A stretch of 33,988 nt of DNA from Gammaproteobacteria bacterium. GTDB lineage: Bacteria; Pseudomonadota; Gammaproteobacteria; QNFE01. Positions within the stretch are counted from its first letter, which is position 1; the number at the start of each line of letters is the position of its first letter. Under the pieces are notes generated by a model, which was given only the letters and a program-made list of their open reading frames with translations, was not told where the DNA came from and did not search any database. The stretch is taken from positions 1 to 33,988 of the forward strand of contig QNFE01000018.1 of NCBI GenBank assembly GCA_003645455.1, in the 5' to 3' direction. Position numbers and translations under genes: made by a program. Below are positions 1-7,411 of this stretch, piece by piece.

Positions 1-115
1 ATAAATTCAAGACCGAGAAAATGTTTATGTTATAATAGCCCATTTGAGGTCTTTGCCAAAAAAACTGGCATAGATATTTTTTAGGTCAAGTGTTGCACTT
101 ATGATGTGAATCTAA
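1..115 (+). mobile_element. 3' end of an IS30-type insertion sequence (transposase C-terminus)
   Basis: The first frame reads from the window edge to a stop at 82-84 and gives a 27-residue tail containing RPRKCL, then a PFEVF motif. This resembles the conserved C-terminus of IS30-family transposases (NxRPRKxLxYxTPxEVF). The sequence just after the stop (about 84-115, including gttgcacttatgatgtgaat) is where the right end of such an element would lie, but I cannot define its terminal repeat. Only the 3' end is inside the window, so I cannot tell whether the element is complete. It points toward the decayed hsdS 3' end about 90 bp away. Bases 116-206 hold nothing I recognise. Confidence 0.6.
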
Positions 116-206
116 GTAATAAAATAACATCCATTGTCCGAATAATCCCAATTTGATAATCGGTGTGATTTAATGCGATATTTATTTTGAAATTTATCAG
201 TCATAA

Positions 207-1121
207 TTATTTTTTAGGTTGCATTGTGGGTTGTTGTTGTAGAGACGCACGGCCGTGCGTTGTGTCGTGGGTTGTTGTTGTGGGTTGTGTCGTGGGTTGC
301 ATTGTGGGTTGTTGTTGTAGAGACGCACGGCCGTGCGTCTCTACGTTAATGCGTGTTTCTACCATAACCTTTCCACTCATCAGTTTAGGCAATAACATGT
401 CCCGCATTTTTCCAAGTGCATTTACTTCAATCAAAGGATATGGTGTTTTATCTTTTGTGTTTGGTGGTGTTTTGCCACGATTATCCACAACTTTAACATA
501 GTTTTTAAGTTCACCATATTTCCAATTTTTATCATTATCTTCCACGAACCACTGTCTAAAAAGTGTTTCTGCCATCTGTTCCAGTGTTTTGTTCTGGCGG
601 TGGAGCAGGTCTATTTTGTCGTCTAAACTGCCAAGCACTTCGGCTATGGCTTTTTGTTCTGGCAGCGGAGGAAGTTTGATTTCAAAACTTGCAAATTGTT
701 TTGCATTAGCACCAGGCTGAGCTGAACCTCCTTTAATTCCATCGATAAATCCATTCCAATAATTTGACTTTAATATAAAATCAATAAAAAATGGGTCAGC
801 CAAAGTTTGGTCAATTTGATATCTAATCAAATAAGAAGCGAAAACAACATTCTTTGGATCATTGGTTTTAATCGTGTAAGTTGCCCCTGTTGTAGCACCA
901 GTTCTTGCAATTACAATATCGCCTGTTTTTAATGCGTATTTTTCAAAATTTACTTTTGATATGGGACAATAAGGAACTTTATCCCATTGCAATCTACCGT
1001 TTGCAATATCTGTAATTCTTAAAAACTTTGGTCCAACAGGTTTATTATTTGCACTTTCTGTATATCCGTAAGATATTTTATTGCTTATTTTACCCAAAGT
1101 TGTTTTTTTCCACTCACTCAT
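207..1121 (-). CDS. hsdS: Type I restriction-modification specificity subunit HsdS, second recognition domain deleted
   Basis: HsdS chooses the DNA target of a type I R-M enzyme through two target-recognition domains (TRDs), each followed by a conserved helix. Here residues 1-190 form an intact first half: WKKTTLGKI start, SAQPGANAKQF, then PPLPEQKAIAEVLGSLDDKI and its helix. The second TRD begins near residue 203 (KYGELKNYVKVVDNRGKTPP) but after about 35 residues jumps directly into the C-terminal conserved segment MRDMLLPKLMSGKV. More than 100 residues of TRD2 therefore appear to be missing, without loss of frame; the total is 304 residues against about 400 normally. The last 45 residues are low-complexity, encoded by the palindromic repeat at 217-344. 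The gene overlaps the 3' end of hsdM by 8 bp. Function is doubtful: a half-HsdS could in principle dimerise, but its HsdM partner is interrupted. Confidence 0.85.
   Translation of the reverse strand: MSEWKKTTLGKISNKISYGYTESANNKPVGPKFLRITDIANGRLQWDKVPYCPISKVNFEKYALKTGDIVIARTGATTGATYTIKTNDPKNVVFASYLIRYQIDQTLADPFFIDFILKSNYWNGFIDGIKGGSAQPGANAKQFASFEIKLPPLPEQKAIAEVLGSLDDKIDLLHRQNKTLEQMAETLFRQWFVEDNDKNWKYGELKNYVKVVDNRGKTPPNTKDKTPYPLIEVNALGKMRDMLLPKLMSGKVMVETRINVETHGRASLQQQPTMQPTTQPTTTTHDTTHGRASLQQQPTMQPKK
217..344. repeat. Duplicated 44-bp repeat with GC-rich palindrome
   Basis: Two identical 44-bp copies lie at 217-260 and 295-338. Each ends in the core acgcacggccgtgcgt, a perfect 16-bp palindrome. 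In the second copy this extends to a perfect 28-bp palindrome at 317-344. Between them are degenerate tandem runs of gtgggttg and ttgttg. The block is far richer in G and C than its surroundings and falls inside the 3' end of hsdS, where it encodes two copies of THGRASLQQQPTMQP. Similar agagacgcacggccgtgcg palindromes occur as dispersed repeats in other bacterial genomes (from memory). This looks like a repeat that has invaded or expanded in a coding sequence. Confidence 0.85.
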
Positions 1122-1920
1122 TGATATTTATTTTTTTAAGGTTAGCAGAAATACGTTTGTTTAATATAGTTTCTTCTTTTAACTGCTCTGCAAATTCAGC
1201 CTTTAAATTGGTAAACCGTTCAATAAAATTAAAATCATCTTTCTCATCCGCCAAACCAACATATCGCCCTGGGGTTAAAACATAATCAAGTTCTTTTATT
1301 CTATCAATACTTGCAGCATTACAAAAACCTTTTATATCTTCATAGATGCCATCAATATTTTGCCAACCGTGGTAGGTATTAACGATAAGTTTAATGTCAT
1401 CTTTTGAGAGTATGCGAGTTCTGCGATTTATCAAATGCCCCATCTTACGAGCATCGATAAAAAGTATTTCTTTGGTTTTGTCTCTGTATTTTTTGTGGCT
1501 TCGGTTACGGCTCATAAACCATAAAGATGCAGGTATTTGAGTGTTTAAAAATAATTTGGCAGGTAAATTTACAATACAATCCACCAATCCTGCTTCTATC
1601 AAATTTTTTCTAATATCTCCCTCGCCTGATGTGTTTGAGGTAAGTGAGCCTTTTGCTAACACGAAACCTGCTTGTCCGTTAGGTGCTAAGTGATAGATAA
1701 AGTGTTGAATCCAGGCATAATTGGCGTTTCCTGTTGGTGGTGTGCCATATTGCCAACGTCCATCTTTTTTGAGCAAATCGCCACTGTAATCACTGACATT
1801 AAAAGGTGGGTTAGCAATAATATAATCAGTTTTTAAATCTTTGTGGGCATTGTTTAAAAACGAACCTTCATTGTTCCACTTTACCTGTGAGCTATCGATA
1901 CCACGAATAGCAAGATTCAT
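1114..1920 (-). pseudogene. hsdM: Type I methyltransferase HsdM, C-terminal part after an in-frame stop
   Basis: This is the downstream half of HsdM, the N6-adenine methyltransferase subunit. It carries the catalytic NPPF motif (motif IV, about 36 residues after the M of MNLAIRGID) and continues to the usual C-terminus, ending 8 bp inside hsdS. It is in the same frame as the upstream half: 11 sense codons (ESNQTTWRLAK) separate the TAA at 1954-1956 from the first ATG here. With the stop read as one residue, the two halves give a 513-residue protein, normal for HsdM. Alone it lacks the SAM-binding motif I, so it should not methylate DNA unless it is made by reinitiation and reassociates with the N-terminal part. 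Confidence 0.9.
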
Positions 1921-1953
1921 TTTTGCCAGACGCCATGTGGTCTGGTTGCTTTC

Positions 1954-2655
1954 TTATCCATAAATTGAAATATCGTTTATCTTGCCCTGGTGTTCGGCTA
2001 CAAACTTCTCTGATTGCACAAACATTCCACCACTGCCACAGCAAGGATCAAAAACTCGTCCTTGGTATGGTTCTAACATTTCAACCAATAACTGGACTAC
2101 ACTGCGTGGTGTATCAAACTGTCCGCCTTTTTTACCCTCTGCCAAGGCAAACTCTCCTAAAAAATATTCAAAAGTAGTTCCCAGTATATCGGCACTTCTT
2201 GATTTAGCATCACCTAAGGCAATGTTGCCTATCATATCAATCAACTCTCCCAAACTGGTTGGGTCAAGATTTTGGCGCGCATAAACTTTTGGTAAAACAC
2301 CTTTTAATGATGGGTTTTCTTTTTCAATTGCATCCATAGCATCGTCAATTGTTTTGCCAATCGCAGGCTGTTTGGCATGATTTTGCAAAAAACTCCAGCG
2401 AGCTGATGGAGGCACAAAAAATACATTTTCTGCTTTATATTCATCTTTATCTTCTGGGTCTGCTCCTGAATATTCATCAACTCCCATTGATAGTTTTTTA
2501 AAAATCTCTTCAAAAGAGTCTGATATATATTTTAAAAATATCAAACCTAATACAACATGTTTGTATTCGGCTGCATCTATATTTTTTCTCAATGCATTGG
2601 CTGATTTCCAAAGTTGTTTTTCTAATGGCTCATCTTTTATTTTACTATTTGTCAT
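1954..2655 (-). pseudogene. hsdM: Type I methyltransferase HsdM, N-terminal part ending at a premature TAA
   Basis: The 233 residues hold the N-terminal helical domain ([23 protein letters not shown]) and the SAM-binding motif [12 protein letters not shown], near residue 207. Translation ends at ISIYG followed by TAA (1954-1956, minus strand). In this family the next residues are normally QES, so a single CAA-to-TAA change explains the break. The reading frame continues without indel into the C-terminal half. The start ATG at 2655 fits the family N-terminus. The upstream 2656-2741 region is shared with the divergent aldehyde dehydrogenase gene. No hsdR is found in the window. Confidence 0.9.
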
Positions 2656-2685
2656 ATAAATATTTTTTTAAGAATAAAGATACAG

Positions 2686-2691
2686 TATAAT
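2686..2691 (+). promoter_or_regulatory. Candidate -10 box for the aldehyde dehydrogenase gene
   Basis: A perfect tataat lies about 50 bp before the ATG at 2742. The matching -35 position (around 2663-2668) is only a T-run, so the promoter is tentative. The gap also has to hold the divergent hsdM promoter. Confidence 0.35.
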
Positions 2692-2741
2692 AGCAAAATC
2701 TAATATATATTGTGTGTAACTAATTTATTGTGGAGTTAAAA

Positions 2742-4178
2742 ATGACAACAGTATTTAAACCTATGGTAGCTAATAACTCATCATCAGATGGTGAGATTAG
2801 GGTTGTAAATCCTTATGATTTATCTGTAATTGCCCAGGTGCAAACTGTCGGTGGCGATGCGATAGAACAAGCATTAGATACCGCCCATAAATTATTTTTA
2901 AAGCGAGAATCTTGGTTGTCGGTTACCAAAAGAGTTCAAGTTTTACAACAGATTGTTAAAATTATGACCGCACAAGCGGATGATTTAACATTAGGAGCCG
3001 CTTGCGAGGGTGGCAAGCCTTTGCTTGATTCACAGGTTGAGATAACACGAGCTATTGATAGTTTTCAAATCTGTCTTGATAATTTACGCAGCCAAACCGG
3101 CCAGATGATACCGATGAATATCAATGTTGCATCTGAAAACAAACTTGCTTTTAGCATCCACGAGCCAATTGGAGTTGTCGTAGCAATTAGTGCTTTTAAT
3201 CACCCATTGAATTTAATCGCCCATCAAATAGGCCCTGCCATAGCTTGCGGATGTCCGGTTATTATCAAACCTGCCGAAGATACTCCATTATCTTGTTTTA
3301 GGTTGGTTAAAATCGTTCGCGAAGCAGGTCTGCCTGATGAATGGTGTCAAGCATTTTTACCCAGCAGTATAAATTTGGCGACAAAATTAGTAACCGATAC
3401 AAGGGTAGCTTTTTTTAGTTTTATCGGCAGCGCCAAAGTTGGTTGGTATTTAAAATCACAACTTGCCGCAGGCACCAGATGTGCTTTGGAACACGGCGGA
3501 GCAGCCCCTGTCATAATCGCCGAAGACGCCGATTTAAAAACAACGATTCCTAAAATATTAAAGGGTGGTTTTTATCATGCCGGGCAAGTCTGTGTCTCGG
3601 TGCAAAGAGTTTTTGTCCATCAATCAATCAGTGCTGAATTTGTTAAAAAATTAAAAGATGGCGCCAAAGCACAAATTATCGGCGACCCTACATTAGAGCA
3701 AACCCAGGTAGGTCCATTAATTCGTCCAGCAGAGGTTATAAGAATTAAAAAATGGCTTGATGAGGCAATAGATGAGGGAGCAGAACTTATCACAGGTGGC
3801 AATAAAATATCAGATACCTGTTTGCAATGCACAGTATTATATAATCCATCACCCAACAGCAAAGTAAGTAAAAATGAGATTTTCGGTCCGGTTATTTGTG
3901 TTTATCCATACAACGATATAAAACAAGCAATATCCCAAGCCAATGATATCCCTTATGCTTTTCAAGCGGCAGTTTTTACGAACAATATCAGAACAGCAAA
4001 CATAGCTTTTAAAAACTTAAATGCCTCGGCAGTGATGATAAACGATCACAGTGCATTTAGAGTAGATTGGATGCCGTTCGCAGGCTTAAAAGAATCAGGG
4101 CTTGGAATAGGCGGTATACCTTATACAATGGATGCTATGCAAATCAAAAAAATGTTAGTTTTAGATGCAGTTTTATAA
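2742..4178 (+). CDS. Aldehyde dehydrogenase (NAD(P)-dependent family)
   Basis: The 478-residue protein spans a whole ALDH-superfamily domain, which oxidises an aldehyde to the acid with NAD(P)+. Visible landmarks are the nucleotide-binding stretch around ISAFNHPLN and VIIKPAEDTPLS, the general-base glutamate in LEHGG (E250), the catalytic cysteine in GQVC (C284), and the late EIFGPV motif. The ATG at 2742 is preferred over an upstream in-frame GTG at 2730 because tggag (2731-2735) sits six bases ahead of it as a ribosome-binding site. The LEHGG and FNHPLN variants recall the lactaldehyde/phosphonoacetaldehyde side of the superfamily more than the betaine or acetaldehyde side, but I cannot assign a substrate. 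It has no co-directional partner before rplU, so the context gives no further clue. Confidence 0.85.
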   Translation: MTTVFKPMVANNSSSDGEIRVVNPYDLSVIAQVQTVGGDAIEQALDTAHKLFLKRESWLSVTKRVQVLQQIVKIMTAQADDLTLGAACEGGKPLLDSQVEITRAIDSFQICLDNLRSQTGQMIPMNINVASENKLAFSIHEPIGVVVAISAFNHPLNLIAHQIGPAIACGCPVIIKPAEDTPLSCFRLVKIVREAGLPDEWCQAFLPSSINLATKLVTDTRVAFFSFIGSAKVGWYLKSQLAAGTRCALEHGGAAPVIIAEDADLKTTIPKILKGGFYHAGQVCVSVQRVFVHQSISAEFVKKLKDGAKAQIIGDPTLEQTQVGPLIRPAEVIRIKKWLDEAIDEGAELITGGNKISDTCLQCTVLYNPSPNSKVSKNEIFGPVICVYPYNDIKQAISQANDIPYAFQAAVFTNNIRTANIAFKNLNASAVMINDHSAFRVDWMPFAGLKESGLGIGGIPYTMDAMQIKKMLVLDAVL

Positions 4179-4192
4179 AATTATCAAATAAT

Positions 4193-4221
4193 TTGCATAT
4201 TTAAAAATAATACTATATAAT
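4193..4221 (+). promoter_or_regulatory. Sigma-70-type promoter of rplU-rpmA
   Basis: ttgcat (4193-4198) and tataat (4216-4221) are separated by exactly 17 bp. A ribosome-binding site aggtagg (4243-4249) follows, eight bases before the ATG. This is one of the clearest promoters in the window, as expected for a ribosomal protein operon. Confidence 0.75.
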
Positions 4222-4257
4222 ATACCGTTTTTAAAAACACTAAGGTAGGTTAAAAAT

Positions 4258-4755
4258 ATGTATGCAGTTATAAAAACAGGTGGCAAACAATATCGTGTCA
4301 GCCCAGGACAGAGATTAAAAATTGAAAAGTTAGAGCAAGAGGTAGACAGCGTAGTTCAATTTGATGAAGTGTTGCTTACCTCTGATGGTGATAAGCTTGA
4401 AATTGGCACACCATTTTTAAAAGGAATCTCCGTCTCTGCAAAACTCCTGCAACAGGGTCGTGGCAAAAAAATTGAAATAATAAAATTTAAAAGACGCAAA
4501 CATCACCGCAAACAAATGGGACATCGTCAATCTTTTAGCGAAGTTGAAATAACTGCAATAGGTGGTATAAAAACAACAACAAAAACAACGACAGCAAAAA
4601 CAACAACACCAAAAAAAACTGTGGATAAAACCACCAAAGAAAAAACAGCAACAAAAATTAAAGCAACAACAAAAGTAACGCCGAAAAAAGTAGTAAAAAA
4701 AAAGACAGTAACACTAAAAAAAACCGATACAACAACCAAAAAACCAAAGGAGTGA
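4258..4755 (+). CDS. rplU: 50S ribosomal protein L21 with a long Lys/Thr-rich tail
   Basis: L21 binds 23S rRNA in the large subunit. Residues 1-103 are a standard L21: [14 protein letters not shown] at the start, then [16 protein letters not shown] and VEITAIGG at the end. Bacterial L21 usually stops here at about 103 residues. This one continues for about 60 residues composed almost only of Lys and Thr, with Pro, Val and Ala ([21 protein letters not shown]). The tail is in frame and the gene ends six bases before rpmA, so it is not a fusion with a neighbour. Basic tails on L21 are known in some bacteria. This one looks like low-complexity expansion, and its role is unknown. Transcribed with rpmA. 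Confidence 0.97.
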   Translation: MYAVIKTGGKQYRVSPGQRLKIEKLEQEVDSVVQFDEVLLTSDGDKLEIGTPFLKGISVSAKLLQQGRGKKIEIIKFKRRKHHRKQMGHRQSFSEVEITAIGGIKTTTKTTTAKTTTPKKTVDKTTKEKTATKIKATTKVTPKKVVKKKTVTLKKTDTTTKKPKE

Positions 4756-4761
4756 TACAAA

Positions 4762-5016
4762 ATGGCACATAAAAAAGCAGGTGGTAGCACCAGAAACGGT
4801 AGAGATTCCGTCTCAAAAAGACTCGGAGTTAAAAAATTCGGCGGTGAGCTTGTCAAGGCAGGTAACATCTTGGTCCGTCAAAAGGGAACAAAATTTCATG
4901 CAGGCTCCAATGTAGGAATTGGTAAAGACCGAACTTTGTTCGCTTTAACTCCTGGCACAGTGCAATTTAAAACAGGTGGTGTCAATAATCGCACCTTTGT
5001 TTTAATTAATTCGTAA
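4762..5016 (+). CDS. rpmA: 50S ribosomal protein L27
   Basis: The protein is 84 residues, full length for L27, which reaches the peptidyl-transferase centre with its N-terminus. The N-terminal [15 protein letters not shown], the central [21 protein letters not shown] and the basic, glycine-rich character are canonical. The start follows the rplU stop by six bases with aaggag just upstream, inside the end of rplU. The conserved rplU-rpmA order leaves no doubt. Confidence 0.98.
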   Translation: MAHKKAGGSTRNGRDSVSKRLGVKKFGGELVKAGNILVRQKGTKFHAGSNVGIGKDRTLFALTPGTVQFKTGGVNNRTFVLINS

Positions 5017-5034
5017 CAAAAAACTATGCAAAAT

Positions 5035-5194
5035 CGGAAGTGGCAACAAAACATCACTTTCAAAAAACATAGGTTGCTCTAATCCTTTTTAAAAAAAACT
5101 TTTGAATGAGCTCCGAACATTGGAATTGTAATTCAATTTTATAATCTATTGTTTTTTTAAAGGAGTTATGGGCGGAGCTAAAGTAGCACTTCCG
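5035..5194. other. Intergenic region with interleaved inverted repeats between rpmA and rnfE
   Basis: The 316-bp gap 5017-5332 holds no large gene. An 8-bp arm cggaagtg (5035-5042) is matched by cacttccg (5187-5194). An inner agctccg (5109-5115) is matched by cggagct (5173-5179). A third, imperfect pair is the A/T-rich 5071-5089 with 5151-5167. The second and third pairs cross rather than nest, so they may form alternative structures. A short hairpin ttggaatt/aattcaa lies near 5120-5137. Together these suggest a structured transcript segment, perhaps a leader, terminator or small RNA. I do not recognise a known RNA family. Confidence 0.4.
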
Positions 5195-5224
5195 AAACAT
5201 ATAAGTGGTTCAGGTGCTTCTTAA
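5168..5224 (+). CDS. Possible 18-codon small ORF
   Basis: ATG at 5168 is preceded by aaaggagtt, the best Shine-Dalgarno match in this part of the window, and opens an 18-codon frame (MGGAKVALPKHISGSGAS) ending in TAA at 5222-5224. Many annotated genes here lack so good a site, which is why I list it. The frame overlaps the inverted-repeat arms at 5173-5194, so it might be a leader peptide whose translation changes RNA folding ahead of rnfE, or chance. I recognise no homologue. Confidence 0.3.
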   Translation: MGGAKVALPKHISGSGAS

Positions 5225-5332
5225 TAATTGCTATAAACTTACTCATAATAATTTCCAACAAAATAATCAACATTTGGTCTGTTCGATTATGCTATTATTG
5301 TCGCATAACTAATTTTTACTCTCTATTTTTAT

Positions 5333-5959
5333 ATGAACAATAAAACAATAGTTTTAAATGGATTATGGCATAATAACGGTGCTCTTGTGCAACTTTTGGG
5401 CTTGTGTCCACTCTTGGCAGTTTCAAGTACCTTTACTAATTCGCTGGCACTGGGGATTGCGACCATTGTAACTATTTTATCATCTAATATCCTAATCTCA
5501 TCCTTACGTCACTATATCAAACCTGAAATTAGAATTCCGATTTTTATACTTATAATTGCTTGCACTGTGACTACCGTTGAAATCCTAATGCACTCTTTAT
5601 TTTTTGAACTGTATTTATTGCTTGGTATTTTTGTTCCTTTGATAGTCACCAACTGTGTCATAATAGGTCGTGCCGAGAGTTTTGCTTCAAAAAATGGTTT
5701 ATTCAAAAGTATCTTAGACGCTCTTGCAATCGGCATAGGTTTTATGTTGATTTTGGTATTATTAGGCTCAATACGTGAAATCATAGGCTCTGGCACACTT
5801 TTTGCCCAATTAGATTTGTTATTTGGTAACTCGTTTTCAAGCACTGGTTTACAAATTATGCCAGATAAAACATTCCTGCTTGCCATTCTTCCTCCAGGTG
5901 CATTTTTTGGTCTGGCATTCATAGTTTTTTTAAAAAACCTCACATCAAATGAAAATTAA
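5333..5959 (+). CDS. rnfE: Ion-translocating oxidoreductase complex subunit E (RnfE/RsxE)
   Basis: RnfE is an integral membrane subunit of the Rnf complex, which links ferredoxin and NAD(H) electron transfer to Na+ or H+ movement. The 208-residue sequence aligns by eye along its whole length: GLWHNNGALVQLLGLCPLLAVSS at the start, EIRIPI, then FVPLIVTNCVIIGRAE (the E-type GRAE, not the A-type ending), GSIREIIGSGTLF, and LPPGAFFGLAF at the end. It has about six membrane helices. It stands alone, whereas rnfE usually follows rnfG directly. The other subunits here begin 5 kb downstream. No clear ribosome-binding site precedes the ATG. Confidence 0.95.
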   Translation: MNNKTIVLNGLWHNNGALVQLLGLCPLLAVSSTFTNSLALGIATIVTILSSNILISSLRHYIKPEIRIPIFILIIACTVTTVEILMHSLFFELYLLLGIFVPLIVTNCVIIGRAESFASKNGLFKSILDALAIGIGFMLILVLLGSIREIIGSGTLFAQLDLLFGNSFSSTGLQIMPDKTFLLAILPPGAFFGLAFIVFLKNLTSNEN

Positions 5960-6095
5960 AAACATATTTTGCTATGGCTTTGAATGTTATCAACACAAAA
6001 AATACAACAGAAAATACATAACCACTGAAAAGATCTTAACTTAATAATCAAAAATTTAAATAAATGAATTACCGTTTAATTTGCTTGATTATTGA

Positions 6096-6113
6096 TGCTT
6101 GAATTATGCAACA
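6096..6113 (+). repeat. Partial copy of the dispersed attatgcaaaggtctc motif
   Basis: atgcttgaattatgcaa is identical over 17 bases to the copy at 14427, then diverges (cag instead of agg), so the ggtctc end is absent. It lies 90-108 bp before the outer-membrane protein gene, in the otherwise featureless, very AT-rich gap 5960-6203. Confidence 0.6.
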
Positions 6114-6203
6114 GATTTTTTTATGCAAGTATGAAAAAAAGAACTTAAAAAATAAAAAATAGTGTAATATATTCTTCTTTATCTCATGTATATATACATC
6201 AAA

Positions 6204-7409
6204 ATGAAAATTATTATTTTATCAATATTATCACTATTGTCTTTTTTTGCTCTTAATGTTAGTCAAGCGGATATATCTGGCAACATAACTTATGAGTACA
6301 CATACTTTCCCCAAGATGCTTTATATGAAGATCAAGAAAATGATAATAGTTCTTTTAGTGGCGAGATTACTTATTATAAACAAATAACTGCTGGCACTTC
6401 TTTTAATATCAAGCCATTTTATCGTTTTGATGAGGTGGATAAAAACCGCAATCATGGAGATTTACGGGAGGCATATTTTTTAACCGCTTTTGCTGATTTT
6501 GAACTAAGTTATGGCATTAATAAGGTTTACTGGGGTGCCACCGAATTTAATAATGTCGTGGATATTATTAACCAAGATGATTTTGTTGAGGGTTTCGGCA
6601 CAGATGAAAAATTAGGGCAACCTATGGTGCAATTTAATTATTTATATGATATTGGTGGCATTGAGTTTTTTGTCTTGCCTTATCATCGTGCGCGAGAATT
6701 TGCAGATATTGATGGTGGCCGTCCGCAGTTTGCTCTGCCTATTGAGACCGATGAACCCTATTATGAAGACGACAAAAAAGAACAACATATAGATTATGCC
6801 ATAGCGACCACAAATACATTTGGGGACTTTGATGTGCGGTTGAGTGGATTCGTAGGCACTGACCGCTCCCCTGTTTTTTTGCCTATTAATTTTCATCCGG
6901 TGTTGGGGAAACCTACGATATTACAACCTGCTTATTATCAAATGCAACAGATTGGTTTGGATATCACAGCAGCGATTGATAGTTGGTTATTAAAGTTAGA
7001 GATGATTGATAAAAAAATTGATGAAATTGATGCTGATTATAATGCAGGCACCGCAGGTTTTGAATACACTCTTGTTGGTTTGTTTGGTAGATCCGATCTG
7101 GGGATATTGATGGAGAGAGCATATGATTCTCGCAAAAAAAATATTCCTACAACATTGTTTCAAAATGATGTTATGGCAGGTTTGCGTCTGAGCTTAAATG
7201 ATGCCTCATCGACAACTTTTTTGTTAGGATATGTGCATGACTTAGATGATGGTGCTGATATAATGTCTTTGGAATTTGAGCGAAGAATCGCCGATAGTTT
7301 TAAAATTAAATTTGAAGCCCAACATTTTAAAAATGCCGAGAACGACATAAATTTAAATCAATTCCGCCGTGATGAATCCTATCGTTTATTATTGGGTTAT
7401 TATTTTTAA
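6204..7409 (+). CDS. Predicted outer-membrane beta-barrel protein
   Basis: I do not recognise a named family. The protein opens with a signal peptide (MKIIILSILSLLSFFALNVSQA, cut near ADIS). It then alternates short hydrophobic and polar strands throughout, rich in Tyr, Phe and Asp, and ends in LLLGYYF with the terminal aromatic typical of barrels inserted by the BAM machinery. The 401-residue length would suit a barrel of about 14-18 strands, such as a porin or an exporter of the DUF1302/alginate-export type. An upstream ATG at 6186 would only add six residues (MYIYIK) before the signal, so 6204 is preferred. rmuC starts two bases after its stop, so the two are probably co-transcribed, though the functional link is unclear. 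Confidence 0.75.
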   Translation: MKIIILSILSLLSFFALNVSQADISGNITYEYTYFPQDALYEDQENDNSSFSGEITYYKQITAGTSFNIKPFYRFDEVDKNRNHGDLREAYFLTAFADFELSYGINKVYWGATEFNNVVDIINQDDFVEGFGTDEKLGQPMVQFNYLYDIGGIEFFVLPYHRAREFADIDGGRPQFALPIETDEPYYEDDKKEQHIDYAIATTNTFGDFDVRLSGFVGTDRSPVFLPINFHPVLGKPTILQPAYYQMQQIGLDITAAIDSWLLKLEMIDKKIDEIDADYNAGTAGFEYTLVGLFGRSDLGILMERAYDSRKKNIPTTLFQNDVMAGLRLSLNDASSTTFLLGYVHDLDDGADIMSLEFERRIADSFKIKFEAQHFKNAENDINLNQFRRDESYRLLLGYYF

Positions 7410-7411
7410 AA

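Noticed and set aside
46-57. gaggtctttgcc as another copy of the gagacctttgc motif
   Set aside because: It lies inside the IS30-type coding tail (encoding FEVFA), differs at key bases, and is explained by that protein.
217-338. CRISPR-like array of two repeats
   Set aside because: Only two copies, the intervening sequence is itself repetitive, and there are no cas genes.
1921-1953. Frameshift between two hsdM halves
   Set aside because: The halves are in the same frame: 33 bases (11 codons) separate them, so the lesion is a nonsense codon.
4527-4868. Hydrophobic ORF on the minus strand over rplU-rpmA
   Set aside because: Its Val/Phe-rich sequence is the antisense reading of the Lys/Thr tail.
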